Below are positions 36,616-45,443 of a DNA stretch of 64,000 nucleotides, one piece after another. Position 1 is the stretch's first letter; each line of letters begins with the position of its first letter. Position numbers and translations under genes: made by a program. Source of the stretch: Aquirickettsia sp965229725 (GTDB lineage: Bacteria > Pseudomonadota > Alphaproteobacteria > Rickettsiales > Midichloriaceae); contig OZ245923.1 of NCBI GenBank assembly GCA_965229725.1, positions 868,001 through 932,000 of the forward strand. The letters are read 5' to 3'. The notes beneath the pieces were generated by a model. That model worked only from the letters and a program-made list of their open reading frames with translations, did no database searches and was not told the origin of the DNA.

Positions 36616-37536
36616 TTAACTCAATTTACTTCCCATAGGTATATCATATCCTCTTAGAAAAGCATCGGTATATATCATCTTTTTGCCATTCCTTTGTAGT
36701 AAAATTGGCCTTATAATGCTATCCCTGCAAGCAATGCCCAATTTATCATCAACCACCGTTCCTAATTGATAATTCTCATTTATTTTTTCCACTACTGCAC
36801 TAATAATTTTTATTAACTCATTTTTATAGATAAAATAGGCACCAGGCTTAGGACTTAGAGCACGTATCTTATTGTTGACTTCAAATGCTGATAAATTAAA
36901 GTCTAACAGACCCTCATCTGAAATAATTTTATCCGCATATGTTATACCTTCATCAGATTGCTTTGTATATGAGACCTTATCTTTTTCAAAAAGATCCAAT
37001 ACATCTAAAATCATTTTTCCACCCAGTTCAGAGCACTTATCATGCAATTCTTTTGCTGTAATTTCATTATCGAGCAAAATTTCCTTACGTAATATAATGT
37101 CACCTGTATCTAATCCTTCATCCATTTTCATAATACAAATTGCAGTTTTTTCATCCCCAGCCATTATAGTGCGATGTATAGGAGCGGCTCCTCTCCATCT
37201 AGGTAAATCAGAAGGATGGATATTAATAAATCCATGCTTTGGTATCTCTAAAAATTCTTTGGGTATTAATAATCCATAAGCAGCAACAATTACAATATCA
37301 GGATTTAATGATTTAAATTGCTCTATACTTTCTGGCGCTTTTAATTTTTTCGGAGTCAAAACATTCAATGAAAATTTTTCTGCTAAATTATGAATTGCAC
37401 TTTTGTTTTGTCTTAATCCACGCCCTGAATTAGTTGGCGGCTTGGTGTATACAGCAATAATTTCATAATCAAAACCAATAAGTTTTGAGAGAGTTGGAAC
37501 TGCAAATTCGGGCGAGCCCATAAATATAATCTTCAT
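36616..37536 (-). CDS. fmt: methionyl-tRNA formyltransferase
   Basis: The enzyme formylates initiator Met-tRNA. From the ATG at 37536 it is 306 residues and starts MKIIFMGSPEFAVPTL, the usual N-terminus; the open frame extends 27 codons further upstream but these are not conserved in the family. The catalytic site is in FINIHPSDLPRWRGAAPI (Asn, His) with GLDTGDII (Asp). The C-terminal domain ends LRGYDIPMGSKLS. It usually pairs with def. The only deformylase-like gene in this window (45444) lacks key residues, so a working def should lie elsewhere. Confidence 0.95.
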   Translation of the reverse strand: MKIIFMGSPEFAVPTLSKLIGFDYEIIAVYTKPPTNSGRGLRQNKSAIHNLAEKFSLNVLTPKKLKAPESIEQFKSLNPDIVIVAAYGLLIPKEFLEIPKHGFINIHPSDLPRWRGAAPIHRTIMAGDEKTAICIMKMDEGLDTGDIILRKEILLDNEITAKELHDKCSELGGKMILDVLDLFEKDKVSYTKQSDEGITYADKIISDEGLLDFNLSAFEVNNKIRALSPKPGAYFIYKNELIKIISAVVEKINENYQLGTVVDDKLGIACRDSIIRPILLQRNGKKMIYTDAFLRGYDIPMGSKLS

Positions 37537-37626
37537 AAATTCAGTAAATAGTAAATCTTTTACTTGCATATTAATTATAAAATAATTATATTGAAAGAGT
37601 TTTCTAATAAATTTCATCTAACAGTG

Positions 37627-38592
37627 ATGGGTTCATGTGTGAAGGAAGTATTATGTTCTTTCTCTGAACCATATGGAGATTATCTCTCTCCTGTTTGCGA
37701 ACAACCGAATTTAATCACAGATTTACTAAAACTAGCAGACAACAATATACCAGAAGAATATTTTTTAGATGATTGTCCTAATCATCATACTTTAATCGAA
37801 GCTGAAAAAATGCTTATCAAGGTTACGCAAGATAAATTTAGGGCAAGATCTGGAGGTAAAGAAAGACATGAATCAGAAGTACCTGAATGGATAAATGAGA
37901 CGATTGCTCTATCGGTTATTGATAATTTTACAAAATTAAATTTTATTTTTGAAAAAGCACCCATACTACAAAAATATCCATGCGCTGCTTTATTAGGCTC
38001 TACCGCCCCAAACATGGAGGATAGATTGGGATATTTAGTCTCACTCATCAAAAATAGAGATTTAGAAATTGGGACGTTATATTTATTAACTGGGACTAGA
38101 TTCGTTGACTCAAGCAAGTATAACGATGGTTCTGCTGAGTATATTGAGGAAGTGAAAGAAAAATTCAGCGTAGATGTAGTTACAGAAAAAGAATTGATAC
38201 AAGACGTTTATGATAGAATATGTAAAACTGACCCCAAGTGTAGTGAAATAAAATCAATACTCATAAATGCAATAAAAGATGAAGGGAGAGCTAATTCATT
38301 AGATACACTTATTGAATCTAAAGATCATATAAAAAATTGTGAAATAGTTCTTTATATTTCAACTGCACCATTCATAGTATATCAAAATGAGGTCATAGCT
38401 AAGTTTGCAAAAAATCATTTCCAACATGAATATGAAACCATTGGGAAAAAAGCCAACATGGATATAGATTTACCTAAAACTAAAATAGCTCATTACTTAG
38501 TCATGTCATTTGCAGAAGCAGTATATGGTGCAAGAACTAGAATTACGGAATCATTAGATTTAGAAAACAAACCTCACAAAGATGAGTTATGA
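37627..38592 (+). CDS. protein of unknown function ending in KDEL
   Basis: From the ATG at 37627 the product is 321 residues; the frame is open upstream to a TTG at 37564. No domain was recognised. It appears globular and mixed alpha/beta, with YPCAALLGSTAPNMEDRLGYL and IGTLYLLTGTRFVDSS resembling strand-turn-helix units of a Rossmann-like fold, and YEIT-like charged helices later. It has no signal peptide or membrane segment. The last residues are NKPHKDEL, identical to a eukaryotic ER retrieval signal. It is divergent from fmt and next to a decayed repeat gene, in a stretch that looks lineage-specific. Confidence 0.65.
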   Translation: MGSCVKEVLCSFSEPYGDYLSPVCEQPNLITDLLKLADNNIPEEYFLDDCPNHHTLIEAEKMLIKVTQDKFRARSGGKERHESEVPEWINETIALSVIDNFTKLNFIFEKAPILQKYPCAALLGSTAPNMEDRLGYLVSLIKNRDLEIGTLYLLTGTRFVDSSKYNDGSAEYIEEVKEKFSVDVVTEKELIQDVYDRICKTDPKCSEIKSILINAIKDEGRANSLDTLIESKDHIKNCEIVLYISTAPFIVYQNEVIAKFAKNHFQHEYETIGKKANMDIDLPKTKIAHYLVMSFAEAVYGARTRITESLDLENKPHKDEL

Positions 38593-38725
38593 ATTAAAAT
38601 ATTTTCTAAAAGAGCATACTCTTTTCAAGCTATATTACATTCCCAAACTATTTATTTCTTTTCTTAACCTAATTGTAACATTTCATAGGTATCATATAAT
38701 TTTAAACTAAAATGAGTATAGAATT

Positions 38726-39397
38726 ATGTATAATCAAGACGTTAAATTTTTAAATAAAATTGGTACCTCAAGTGCCACAGGTCAAAATTTTCAATCGCGA
38801 TTAGAAAAATATTACCGCTAAAATAGAAAGCCATGTTTTAGGGCAATATTTTGATAATCTTGGAGAACTTCACGCATATAAAAAATATAAAGATGGAGAT
38901 GCAAGATTCAAAGATTATGAAAAATTACAAATAATTATCAAGTAGATGCATTCAAAGCAGGAGCCTCAGTAGAGAATACTCTCAAATTTGAAAGTCGAGC
39001 TCAATTTTGGGCACTGGAAGCAGGTGCTTCAGTTGAAGAAGCAATTAAATTCACAAATAATCCTCAAGTAGATGCATTCAAAGCAGAGGCTTATGTGGAA
39101 TATCTTTTACAGTCTAAACATCAATGGATGGTGCCAAAATTTCACAGCAAAGATGCTCATGAAGAACTTCAAGGTTATTATGAAGATTTATTTACTCTTA
39201 TTAAAAGTAACTTTAATTTAATAGATGGAAAAGACATTAGTAAGTATTGTGTTCTATTTAGTCATGATTTTGGGCATAGTGATGACAGATTAGAGTCAGT
39301 ATATTGCGATGTTATAGAAAGCCTACAAGAAAAGGAAGAGTTGTTGAGTACAAACGAAAATAACACAAGCATAGAAGAATACGTGCAATTGAATTAA
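38726..39397 (+). pseudogene. frameshifted gene for a protein with 21-residue repeats
   Basis: An ATG at 38726 opens a frame that stops at 38821. A second frame continues the sequence as ITAKIESHVLGQYFDNLGEL and stops near 38945. A third runs from there to 39397 and carries two to three 21-residue repeats (VDAFKAGASVENTLKFESRAQ; FWALEAGASVEEAIKFTNNPQ; VDAFKAEAYVEYL). Inserting one A at about 38805 and one at about 38928, both in short A runs, restores a frame of about 224 codons. The gene is either inactivated or carries sequencing errors. The repeats look helical. The family and function are unknown. Confidence 0.65.
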
Positions 39398-39468
39398 TGA
39401 GGAGTGAAGTGAACCCCAAAACATGGAGTCAAAGTTAATTAAATTTTTCATATAATCCACACATAACT

Positions 39469-39502
39469 ATTCGGGGTTCTACTTATCCAAACCCCGAATT
39501 TT
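39469..39502 (+). terminator. Intrinsic terminator after the repeat pseudogene
   Basis: A perfect 10-bp stem, ATTCGGGGTT (39469-39478) with AACCCCGAAT (39490-39499), followed by TTT. It sits in a 397-base gap that otherwise holds no recognisable gene. Confidence 0.6.
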
Positions 39503-39794
39503 CAGAAATGAGAATCTAATATATTTTGTGTAAGTTACTAAAAAACATCAAATAACTCACCATGCTAATATATATAGCAAAAAAATAACAAAAAATTAAT
39601 GCAGATATAAACTTACCTAAAGAAAAACATTGAACTAGGCAAAGCTTTTAACTTTAAAATTTACAAAATTATAAATTTCGCATATGTTTATAAAGAGATA
39701 ATTAGCTAATAGATTATTTAGGATTATGTTGATGAGTATTTAACATTAACCCTTGAAAATTTGCAAATTGTATGTTTATAATGTGGATTATCAA

Positions 39795-41180
39795 ATGATC
39801 CTTAACTCAATGCATTACTTTTTAAGTTTAACAAGACTTGAAAGAATCAACTTTTTTTTGTTTGGTTTTGCAATTTTTTGCATCATCTTGAACTTTGTAT
39901 TCAACATTCAAAATAACATTTCCTCTAGTATCATAAAGCCTATAAGCACTGAAATTCCTTTCAGTCAAATCAATTATAATGAGGGTCTAGATGAAGAGTC
40001 GGAAAATGCCATTGAAACAATATCTGATGCACAATTCTTAAGTAATGAATATTCATATACCGTACAGAGAGGGGACAGCCTGATAAAAATTCTCTCTGAA
40101 ATAGGATTCAATTCGTCTAGTGTATATTCCATATCAACCCAAATCAATAAACTATATGATGTTTCGAATATCTATGTTGGACAAGATATAAAGTTTTTAT
40201 TTAGTTCTAAAGATGGTGGTAAAATTAAAATTGGTGATTTACCAGATAATTTTACTATACATATAGACAGTAAAATTATTGATGGAGTTTATAATCCAAG
40301 TACGAATAATTATGATTTAAAACTTTTAAAGCAAACTATCAACAGCAGATCAAAACTAGTAAAAGGTTACGCTAGAGAAAGTCTATATAATAGTGCTATA
40401 TCTCAAGGTGCGTCTCCTGGAATTATCATGGAATATATAAAAATGTTAAGTGATGAAGTTAACTTTAAAAGGGATGTTAGGACTGATAGTGAATTCAAAA
40501 TACTATTCGATTATAGTGAAACTTCTGAAGGAAAAAAAGTTAGTGATGGAAACATATTATATGCATATTTATCAATCAATAATAAAAAATATGAAATATA
40601 CCAATATAAAGACAGCAAAGGAAATATTAGCTATTACTATGCCGATGGAAGAAATTTAAAGAGCGCTTTGCTAAGTAAACCCATTAAAAACGCTCGGATA
40701 TCCTCCGGTTTTGGAATGAGACTTCACCCCATTTCAAAACGCAAAATATTGCATAAAGGAGTTGACTATGCTGCAAGAGCAGGCACACCTATTTTGGCAG
40801 CAGGCAATGGTATAGTTCAGGTCGTAAGATATGGAGCAGGATATGGTAAATATTTAGCAATAAAACATAATTACAAATACTCAACTTTGTATGCTCATAT
40901 GAGTAAATTTAAGCCTGGAATTAAAAGAGGAATTGCTGTTAAACAGGGACAAGTCATTGGATATGTTGGTAGTACTGGTAACTCAACGGGAGCACATTTG
41001 CATTATGAAATTAGGCAGTATGGAAAACCAATTAACCCTATAAAAATCAAGCCTCTAATTTCAAATCCTCTTGCTGGGAAAAAACTAATTGCTTTCAATA
41101 ATCAAAAAAAGAAAATCAATAGTACATTGCACAAGGAAAATAAAATTATGTTAGCAAAAAACAACTCTAGTCAGAAATAG
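39795..41180 (+). CDS. M23 family zinc metallopeptidase with LysM-like domain
   Basis: About 461 residues from the ATG at 39795; a TTG at 39753 and an ATG at 39810 are alternatives. A membrane anchor (INFFLFGFAIFCIILNFVF) is followed by a LysM/opacity-like domain (YTVQRGDSLIKILSEIGF) and a C-terminal M23 peptidase domain (from NARISSGFGMRLHPISK). The zinc and catalytic residues are intact: HKGVDYAA and GAHLHYEIRQYG. It should cleave peptide cross-links of peptidoglycan in the periplasm. It is followed 9 bases later by an inactive M23 lipoprotein gene. Confidence 0.9.
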   Translation: MILNSMHYFLSLTRLERINFFLFGFAIFCIILNFVFNIQNNISSSIIKPISTEIPFSQINYNEGLDEESENAIETISDAQFLSNEYSYTVQRGDSLIKILSEIGFNSSSVYSISTQINKLYDVSNIYVGQDIKFLFSSKDGGKIKIGDLPDNFTIHIDSKIIDGVYNPSTNNYDLKLLKQTINSRSKLVKGYARESLYNSAISQGASPGIIMEYIKMLSDEVNFKRDVRTDSEFKILFDYSETSEGKKVSDGNILYAYLSINNKKYEIYQYKDSKGNISYYYADGRNLKSALLSKPIKNARISSGFGMRLHPISKRKILHKGVDYAARAGTPILAAGNGIVQVVRYGAGYGKYLAIKHNYKYSTLYAHMSKFKPGIKRGIAVKQGQVIGYVGSTGNSTGAHLHYEIRQYGKPINPIKIKPLISNPLAGKKLIAFNNQKKKINSTLHKENKIMLAKNNSSQK

Positions 41181-41189
41181 TAGAATAAA

Positions 41190-42188
41190 ATGAAAGTTAA
41201 CTTCAATAATTTTTTTGTATATTTTTTATTGTGTTTTTTAGTAGCTTGTAATTCGGCTAATACCCCCGCTATTATTGAAAACAACCAATCCATATATTTT
41301 GGTAAAAATGAAAAATATCGCTTCGTTAAAAGTCAAACATCTCAATCGGTTAGTGAAATTGCCCAAGGATATCACGTTCCAATTAAAGAAATAAAGCGGC
41401 TAAACTCATTAAATTCCTACGATAGTATTAAGCCTGGAACAATTATAAAGGTACCAATAGGTAATTACTATTTGATAAAATCAAATGATACCCTTGAAAG
41501 CATTGCTAGAGTGCATGATATCGACCTTAATTTACTTGCTGAAAAAAATGGTTTATCAGTAGATTCAGAAATATATGCTGGAGATTACATCATAATTCCA
41601 GAATCTACCGATAGTTTTATTGAAAATGATGGATATAAGCATGTAAATTTTGACTCTTCTACTGTGCAGGATGAGGAAAATTATGAAGAAACACAAAATA
41701 ATGATCAAATTGATGCAAATCAAAAGAAGGATGCTGATTTAAACGTATTGACCGCAAAAAACAATGTTCTTGTAGCGCCAAAATCAAAAATCAAAAATGA
41801 ATTCTTTAAAAATCAATACCCTATCAATTCTAAAGATTTTACATGGCCAGTTAATGGTTATGTAATAAAAACCTATGGAGATCACAACGGAAAATTTAAT
41901 GAAGGAATTAATATAATTGCAGAAAAAGGTACTCCTGTTAAAGCTGCATCAAGAGGCGAAGTAGTTTATTTGGGTAATCAACAGGGATATGGAAATTTGC
42001 TTATACTTAGGCATAACAACGGGTATATGACCGCTTATTCTAATTTAGATAAATTTTTAGTTAAAAAAGGGCAAATAGTTAATAAAAGCGCTCAAATCGC
42101 TACCGTTGGTAATTCAGCAAATTTAGATAGACCTCAGTTGCAATTTTCAATGAAAAAAGGTAATCATACTATTAACCCTGATGGATAA
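41190..42188 (+). CDS. NlpD/EnvC-like lipoprotein with LysM and degenerate M23 domain
   Basis: A 332-residue lipoprotein with a lipobox LVAC near residue 20. Two LysM-type modules follow (FVKSQTSQSVSEIAQGYHVPIKEI; YLIKSNDTLESIARVHDIDLNLL). The C-terminal LytM/M23 domain keeps the fold (WPVNGYVIKTYGDHNGKFNEG; GTPVKAASRGEVVYLGNQQGYG) but the zinc ligands are replaced: HxGxD reads NEGIN and HLHFE reads QLQFS. It is therefore a non-catalytic LytM factor, which in other bacteria activates periplasmic amidases during division. metG starts 18 bases later. Confidence 0.85.
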   Translation: MKVNFNNFFVYFLLCFLVACNSANTPAIIENNQSIYFGKNEKYRFVKSQTSQSVSEIAQGYHVPIKEIKRLNSLNSYDSIKPGTIIKVPIGNYYLIKSNDTLESIARVHDIDLNLLAEKNGLSVDSEIYAGDYIIIPESTDSFIENDGYKHVNFDSSTVQDEENYEETQNNDQIDANQKKDADLNVLTAKNNVLVAPKSKIKNEFFKNQYPINSKDFTWPVNGYVIKTYGDHNGKFNEGINIIAEKGTPVKAASRGEVVYLGNQQGYGNLLILRHNNGYMTAYSNLDKFLVKKGQIVNKSAQIATVGNSANLDRPQLQFSMKKGNHTINPDG

Positions 42189-42206
42189 AGTATTAAATTA
42201 CATTTA

Positions 42207-43721
42207 ATGAAGAACAGATTCTATATCACCACTCCTATTTACTATGTAAACGACAAACCTCATATAGGACATGCATATACCAACATAACATCTGATGTAA
42301 TAGCAAGGTTTAAGACTCTAGATGGCTATGAGGTAAAATTTTTAACTGGCACTGATGAGCATGGTCAAAAGGTTGAAAAATCTGCACATAAATATTCGAT
42401 TAATACTCAGGAATACGTAGATAAGATCGCTCAAAATTTTGTAAATTTAACTAAAGATCTAAATTTATCAAATGATGATTTTATTAGAACAACAGAAAAA
42501 AGGCATACAAGCTTTGTGCAAAAAATATGGCAAAAATTAATAAATAACAATCAAATTTATCTAGGCAAATACTCAGGATGGTATTCTATTAGAGACGAAG
42601 CATATTTTTTAGAATCTGAATTAATTGATGGAAAAGCTCCTTCAGGTGCACCAGTAGAGTGGATTGAAGAGCCTAGTTACTTTTTTAGATTAGCATCTTT
42701 TCAACAAAAATTATTGGATTTTTATAATGATAATCCCGACTTTATTCAGCCTGAAAGCAGAAAAAATGAAGTAGTATCCTTTGTAAAATCAGGATTGAAA
42801 GACCTTTCTGTTTCAAGAACATCTTTCCAATGGGGAATAAAAGTTCCAAATGACGATAGTCACGTTATATATGTATGGCTTGATGCACTATTTAATTATA
42901 TTTCCGCATTAAACGATAAAGATGCTTCGTTTTGGCCAGCTACTTTACATGTTGTTGGCAAGGATATACTAAGATTTCATGCGGTATATTGGCCAGCATT
43001 TCTCATGGCTGCAAATTTGCCAATTCCAAAAAGAATTTTTGCACATGGATGGTGGACTAATAATGGTGAAAAAATATCAAAATCTACCGGAAATGTTATT
43101 GATCCTTATGATATTATTGGGAAATATAATCTAGATTATTTTAGATATTATTTAGTAAGAGAGGTAACTTTTGGAAATGATGGAAATTTCTCGGAAGATA
43201 GTTTTATAGAAAGAATAAATTCTGAACTAGTTAATAAAATTGGAAACCTAATTTTTAGAACAGTAAATTTAATATATAAAAATTGTGAACAAAAAATCCC
43301 CATGCCTAATGGATTTCATGAGAAAGATACCAAATTATTAAATGACTCCTATGAAGCTATTTCAGAAATAAGAAATTGCATCGACAATCAATCTTTAAAA
43401 CAAGCATTGGAACAAATCATTACATTATCAAATAATGCTAATGTATACATAGATGAGGAAGCCCCTTGGAAGCTTAAATCAACAGATGAAAAAAGAATGT
43501 GTACGGTATTATATGTTATATCTGAGACTATAAGAATCATTGCTATATTGCTTCAACCATTTATTCCTGATGCCGCCAAAAATATACTTGATTATTTTAG
43601 CGTCAAACAAAGAAGCTTTGATGCTCTTTCAAAATCCTACTCAATTAATTCTGGAATAACTTTAAACAAACCAGAGATTTTTTTTAAAAAAATTGAAATT
43701 GATAAAATCAATGAATCTTGA
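42207..43721 (+). CDS. metG: methionine--tRNA ligase
   Basis: A class I synthetase of 504 residues. The HIGH motif is in NDKPHIGHAY and the KMSKS motif reads KISKS in NGEKISKSTGNVIDP. The connective peptide has no zinc cysteines, and the C-terminal dimerisation domain is absent, as in compact alphaproteobacterial forms. It charges both initiator and elongator tRNA-Met in the cytoplasm. Its end overlaps the sdhE start by 11 bases. Confidence 0.96.
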   Translation: MKNRFYITTPIYYVNDKPHIGHAYTNITSDVIARFKTLDGYEVKFLTGTDEHGQKVEKSAHKYSINTQEYVDKIAQNFVNLTKDLNLSNDDFIRTTEKRHTSFVQKIWQKLINNNQIYLGKYSGWYSIRDEAYFLESELIDGKAPSGAPVEWIEEPSYFFRLASFQQKLLDFYNDNPDFIQPESRKNEVVSFVKSGLKDLSVSRTSFQWGIKVPNDDSHVIYVWLDALFNYISALNDKDASFWPATLHVVGKDILRFHAVYWPAFLMAANLPIPKRIFAHGWWTNNGEKISKSTGNVIDPYDIIGKYNLDYFRYYLVREVTFGNDGNFSEDSFIERINSELVNKIGNLIFRTVNLIYKNCEQKIPMPNGFHEKDTKLLNDSYEAISEIRNCIDNQSLKQALEQIITLSNNANVYIDEEAPWKLKSTDEKRMCTVLYVISETIRIIAILLQPFIPDAAKNILDYFSVKQRSFDALSKSYSINSGITLNKPEIFFKKIEIDKINES

Positions 43722-43983
43722 TCATTTAAAAAAGAAATTATTATATCAGAGTGCGCATAGGGGATGTAAAGAGTTAGATATAATTCTAGGTAGCTTTGCT
43801 GAAAATTTTTTAATGGATTTAGAATACGAATCAATTAAATCATATGAAGAACTGCTTCAAGCTCCGGATAATGATATATATAATTGGATAATAGAAAAAA
43901 CTCCTCCTCCTAAGCAATATGACACTAAACTTTTGAAACGCATTATTTCGTTCAATAAGAAAAAACATGAAATATCCTTATAA
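43711..43983 (+). CDS. sdhE: succinate dehydrogenase assembly factor SdhE
   Basis: A 90-residue protein of the SdhE/Sdh5 (DUF339) family that helps attach FAD to SdhA. The signature RGCKELDIILGSFA is a good match to the conserved RGxxE motif. The frame is open upstream to a TTG at 43693, but the ATG at 43711 fits the family. It overlaps the end of metG by 11 bases and the start of lpxB by 17, so translation of the three is likely coupled. Confidence 0.88.
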   Translation: MNLDHLKKKLLYQSAHRGCKELDIILGSFAENFLMDLEYESIKSYEELLQAPDNDIYNWIIEKTPPPKQYDTKLLKRIISFNKKKHEISL

Positions 43984-45124
43984 ATTATTTTTATCTGTCG
44001 GAGAGGCTTCCGGTGATATTTTAGCTGCTAATCTCATGAAAGATTTAAAGGAGAGCCCTGAGTGTAAATTTAAATTTTACGGAATTGCAGGTGAACGAAT
44101 GATTAAAGAAGGAGAGATTACAAGTATTTTTCCTAGCAAAGAATTATCAATAACGGGTTATTTAGAAATTTTACCAAAAATATTTAAAATTTTATTTCGA
44201 CTACTTCAAACAATTATATTTATAAAAAAATTAAAGCCAGATTTAATCGTTACTGTTGATTCACCAGGATTTAATTTTCCATTGGTAAAGCTAATAAAAA
44301 AGTTTTTAAAATTAAATATACCAATAATTCATTATGTAGCACCTACAGTTTGGGCATATAAACCAGAGCGTGCTCCAAAATGTGCAAAATTATTTAATCA
44401 CATGTTGGTCATCTTTCCATTTGAAAAAAAATATTTTGATAGAGTGGGTTTAAAATGCAGTTATGTTGGTAACCCAACAATTGAAAATGGCTCCAGCTTT
44501 AGTCAGGCAGATAAGAATAGTATAAGAAAAAAATATGATTTAGTTAGTAAAAAACTTATAACAATAATTCCAGGAAGCAGAAATAATGAATTGAAATATC
44601 ACCTTCCTGTATTAAAACAATATATGGATGAACTTTGCAAAAGATATAAAAACATATTTTTTATAATATCTACTCTTGAGCATTTAGAAAAAAAAATTAA
44701 GAGGCATTTAAATTATGATAATTTAATAATTGCCAAAAATGACATAGATAAAACTAATTTAATTAATATAAGTGATTTAATTTTATGCAAATCAGGAACG
44801 AGTGTCTTGGAATCTATTACAAAAAAAATACCAATTATTGTTTTTTATAAAATGAATAAGTTTACCGCTTATCTAATTAGAAAGAAACTTAAAATTAAAT
44901 ACGTTACAATTTGTAATTTAGTGACAAATAAAAGGATTATTCCAGAATTACTTCAGGAAAATTTTAATGTACAAAATCTACTATTTGAATCTGACAAACT
45001 TATTAATAAAAAAGAGAAAATATCAAAACAATTAGATGATTTTGATTTATTTTTAGCAAAATTTAATTTATCAAAAATAGAAAAACAAAAAGCATCAGAA
45101 GTTATATTAAGATATTTGAAATAA
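43967..45124 (+). CDS. lpxB: lipid-A-disaccharide synthase
   Basis: A GT19 glycosyltransferase of 385 residues that joins UDP-diacylglucosamine and lipid X in lipid A synthesis at the inner membrane. Characteristic sequences are LFLSVGEASGDILAANLM at the N-terminus, YVAPTVWAYKPERA, VGNPTIENGSSF, IIPGSRNNELKYHLPVL and ILCKSGTSVLESI. It extends the evidence for lipid A synthesis given by waaA. The lpxA, lpxC and lpxD genes are not in the window. Confidence 0.95.
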   Translation: MKYPYKLFLSVGEASGDILAANLMKDLKESPECKFKFYGIAGERMIKEGEITSIFPSKELSITGYLEILPKIFKILFRLLQTIIFIKKLKPDLIVTVDSPGFNFPLVKLIKKFLKLNIPIIHYVAPTVWAYKPERAPKCAKLFNHMLVIFPFEKKYFDRVGLKCSYVGNPTIENGSSFSQADKNSIRKKYDLVSKKLITIIPGSRNNELKYHLPVLKQYMDELCKRYKNIFFIISTLEHLEKKIKRHLNYDNLIIAKNDIDKTNLINISDLILCKSGTSVLESITKKIPIIVFYKMNKFTAYLIRKKLKIKYVTICNLVTNKRIIPELLQENFNVQNLLFESDKLINKKEKISKQLDDFDLFLAKFNLSKIEKQKASEVILRYLK

Positions 45125-45142
45125 TAACGTATTATGCAATAA

Positions 45143-45286
45143 ATGAGGAAGAAAGCAGTTATGAGCTGGAGAAATTCACTAAAAATGGAAAAAGGCATTA
45201 ATGAGAGACCTGTTTCTAGAGTGGATCAGGTTCATAGAAGAGAATATTTGCAATCAGAGTTATGCCCTGCTCAAATAAAGTATTGA
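45143..45286 (+). CDS. possible 47-residue protein, function unknown
   Basis: A short frame (start MRKKAVMSWRNSLKMEKG, with a second Met at codon 7) lies in the 319-base gap between lpxB and the deformylase-like gene. It is basic, contains a Cys near the end, and its composition is less AT-biased than the surrounding DNA. The terminator hairpin at 45267-45296 overlaps its last codons, which is unusual for a real gene. No similarity was recognised. Confidence 0.25.
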   Translation: MRKKAVMSWRNSLKMEKGINERPVSRVDQVHRREYLQSELCPAQIKY

Positions 45287-45296
45287 GCAGCTTTTT
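45267..45296 (+). terminator. Intrinsic terminator downstream of lpxB
   Basis: An 8-bp perfect stem, CTGCTCAA (45267-45274) and TTGAGCAG (45283-45290), with an 8-base loop and then CTTTTT. It would end the transcript of the metG-sdhE-lpxB group. Confidence 0.75.
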
Positions 45297-45443
45297 AAAA
45301 GGTAGCCCTTATCTTCAACAAAAATCCTTCCATTGTAATTTTAAACACCTACACAACTCTCAGATAATTTAGTTGCTCTATCTATTACAACGCTGTATAT
45401 ACAAATAATCATGAGCCAGTATTTATAAATAAAATATTTTGTT

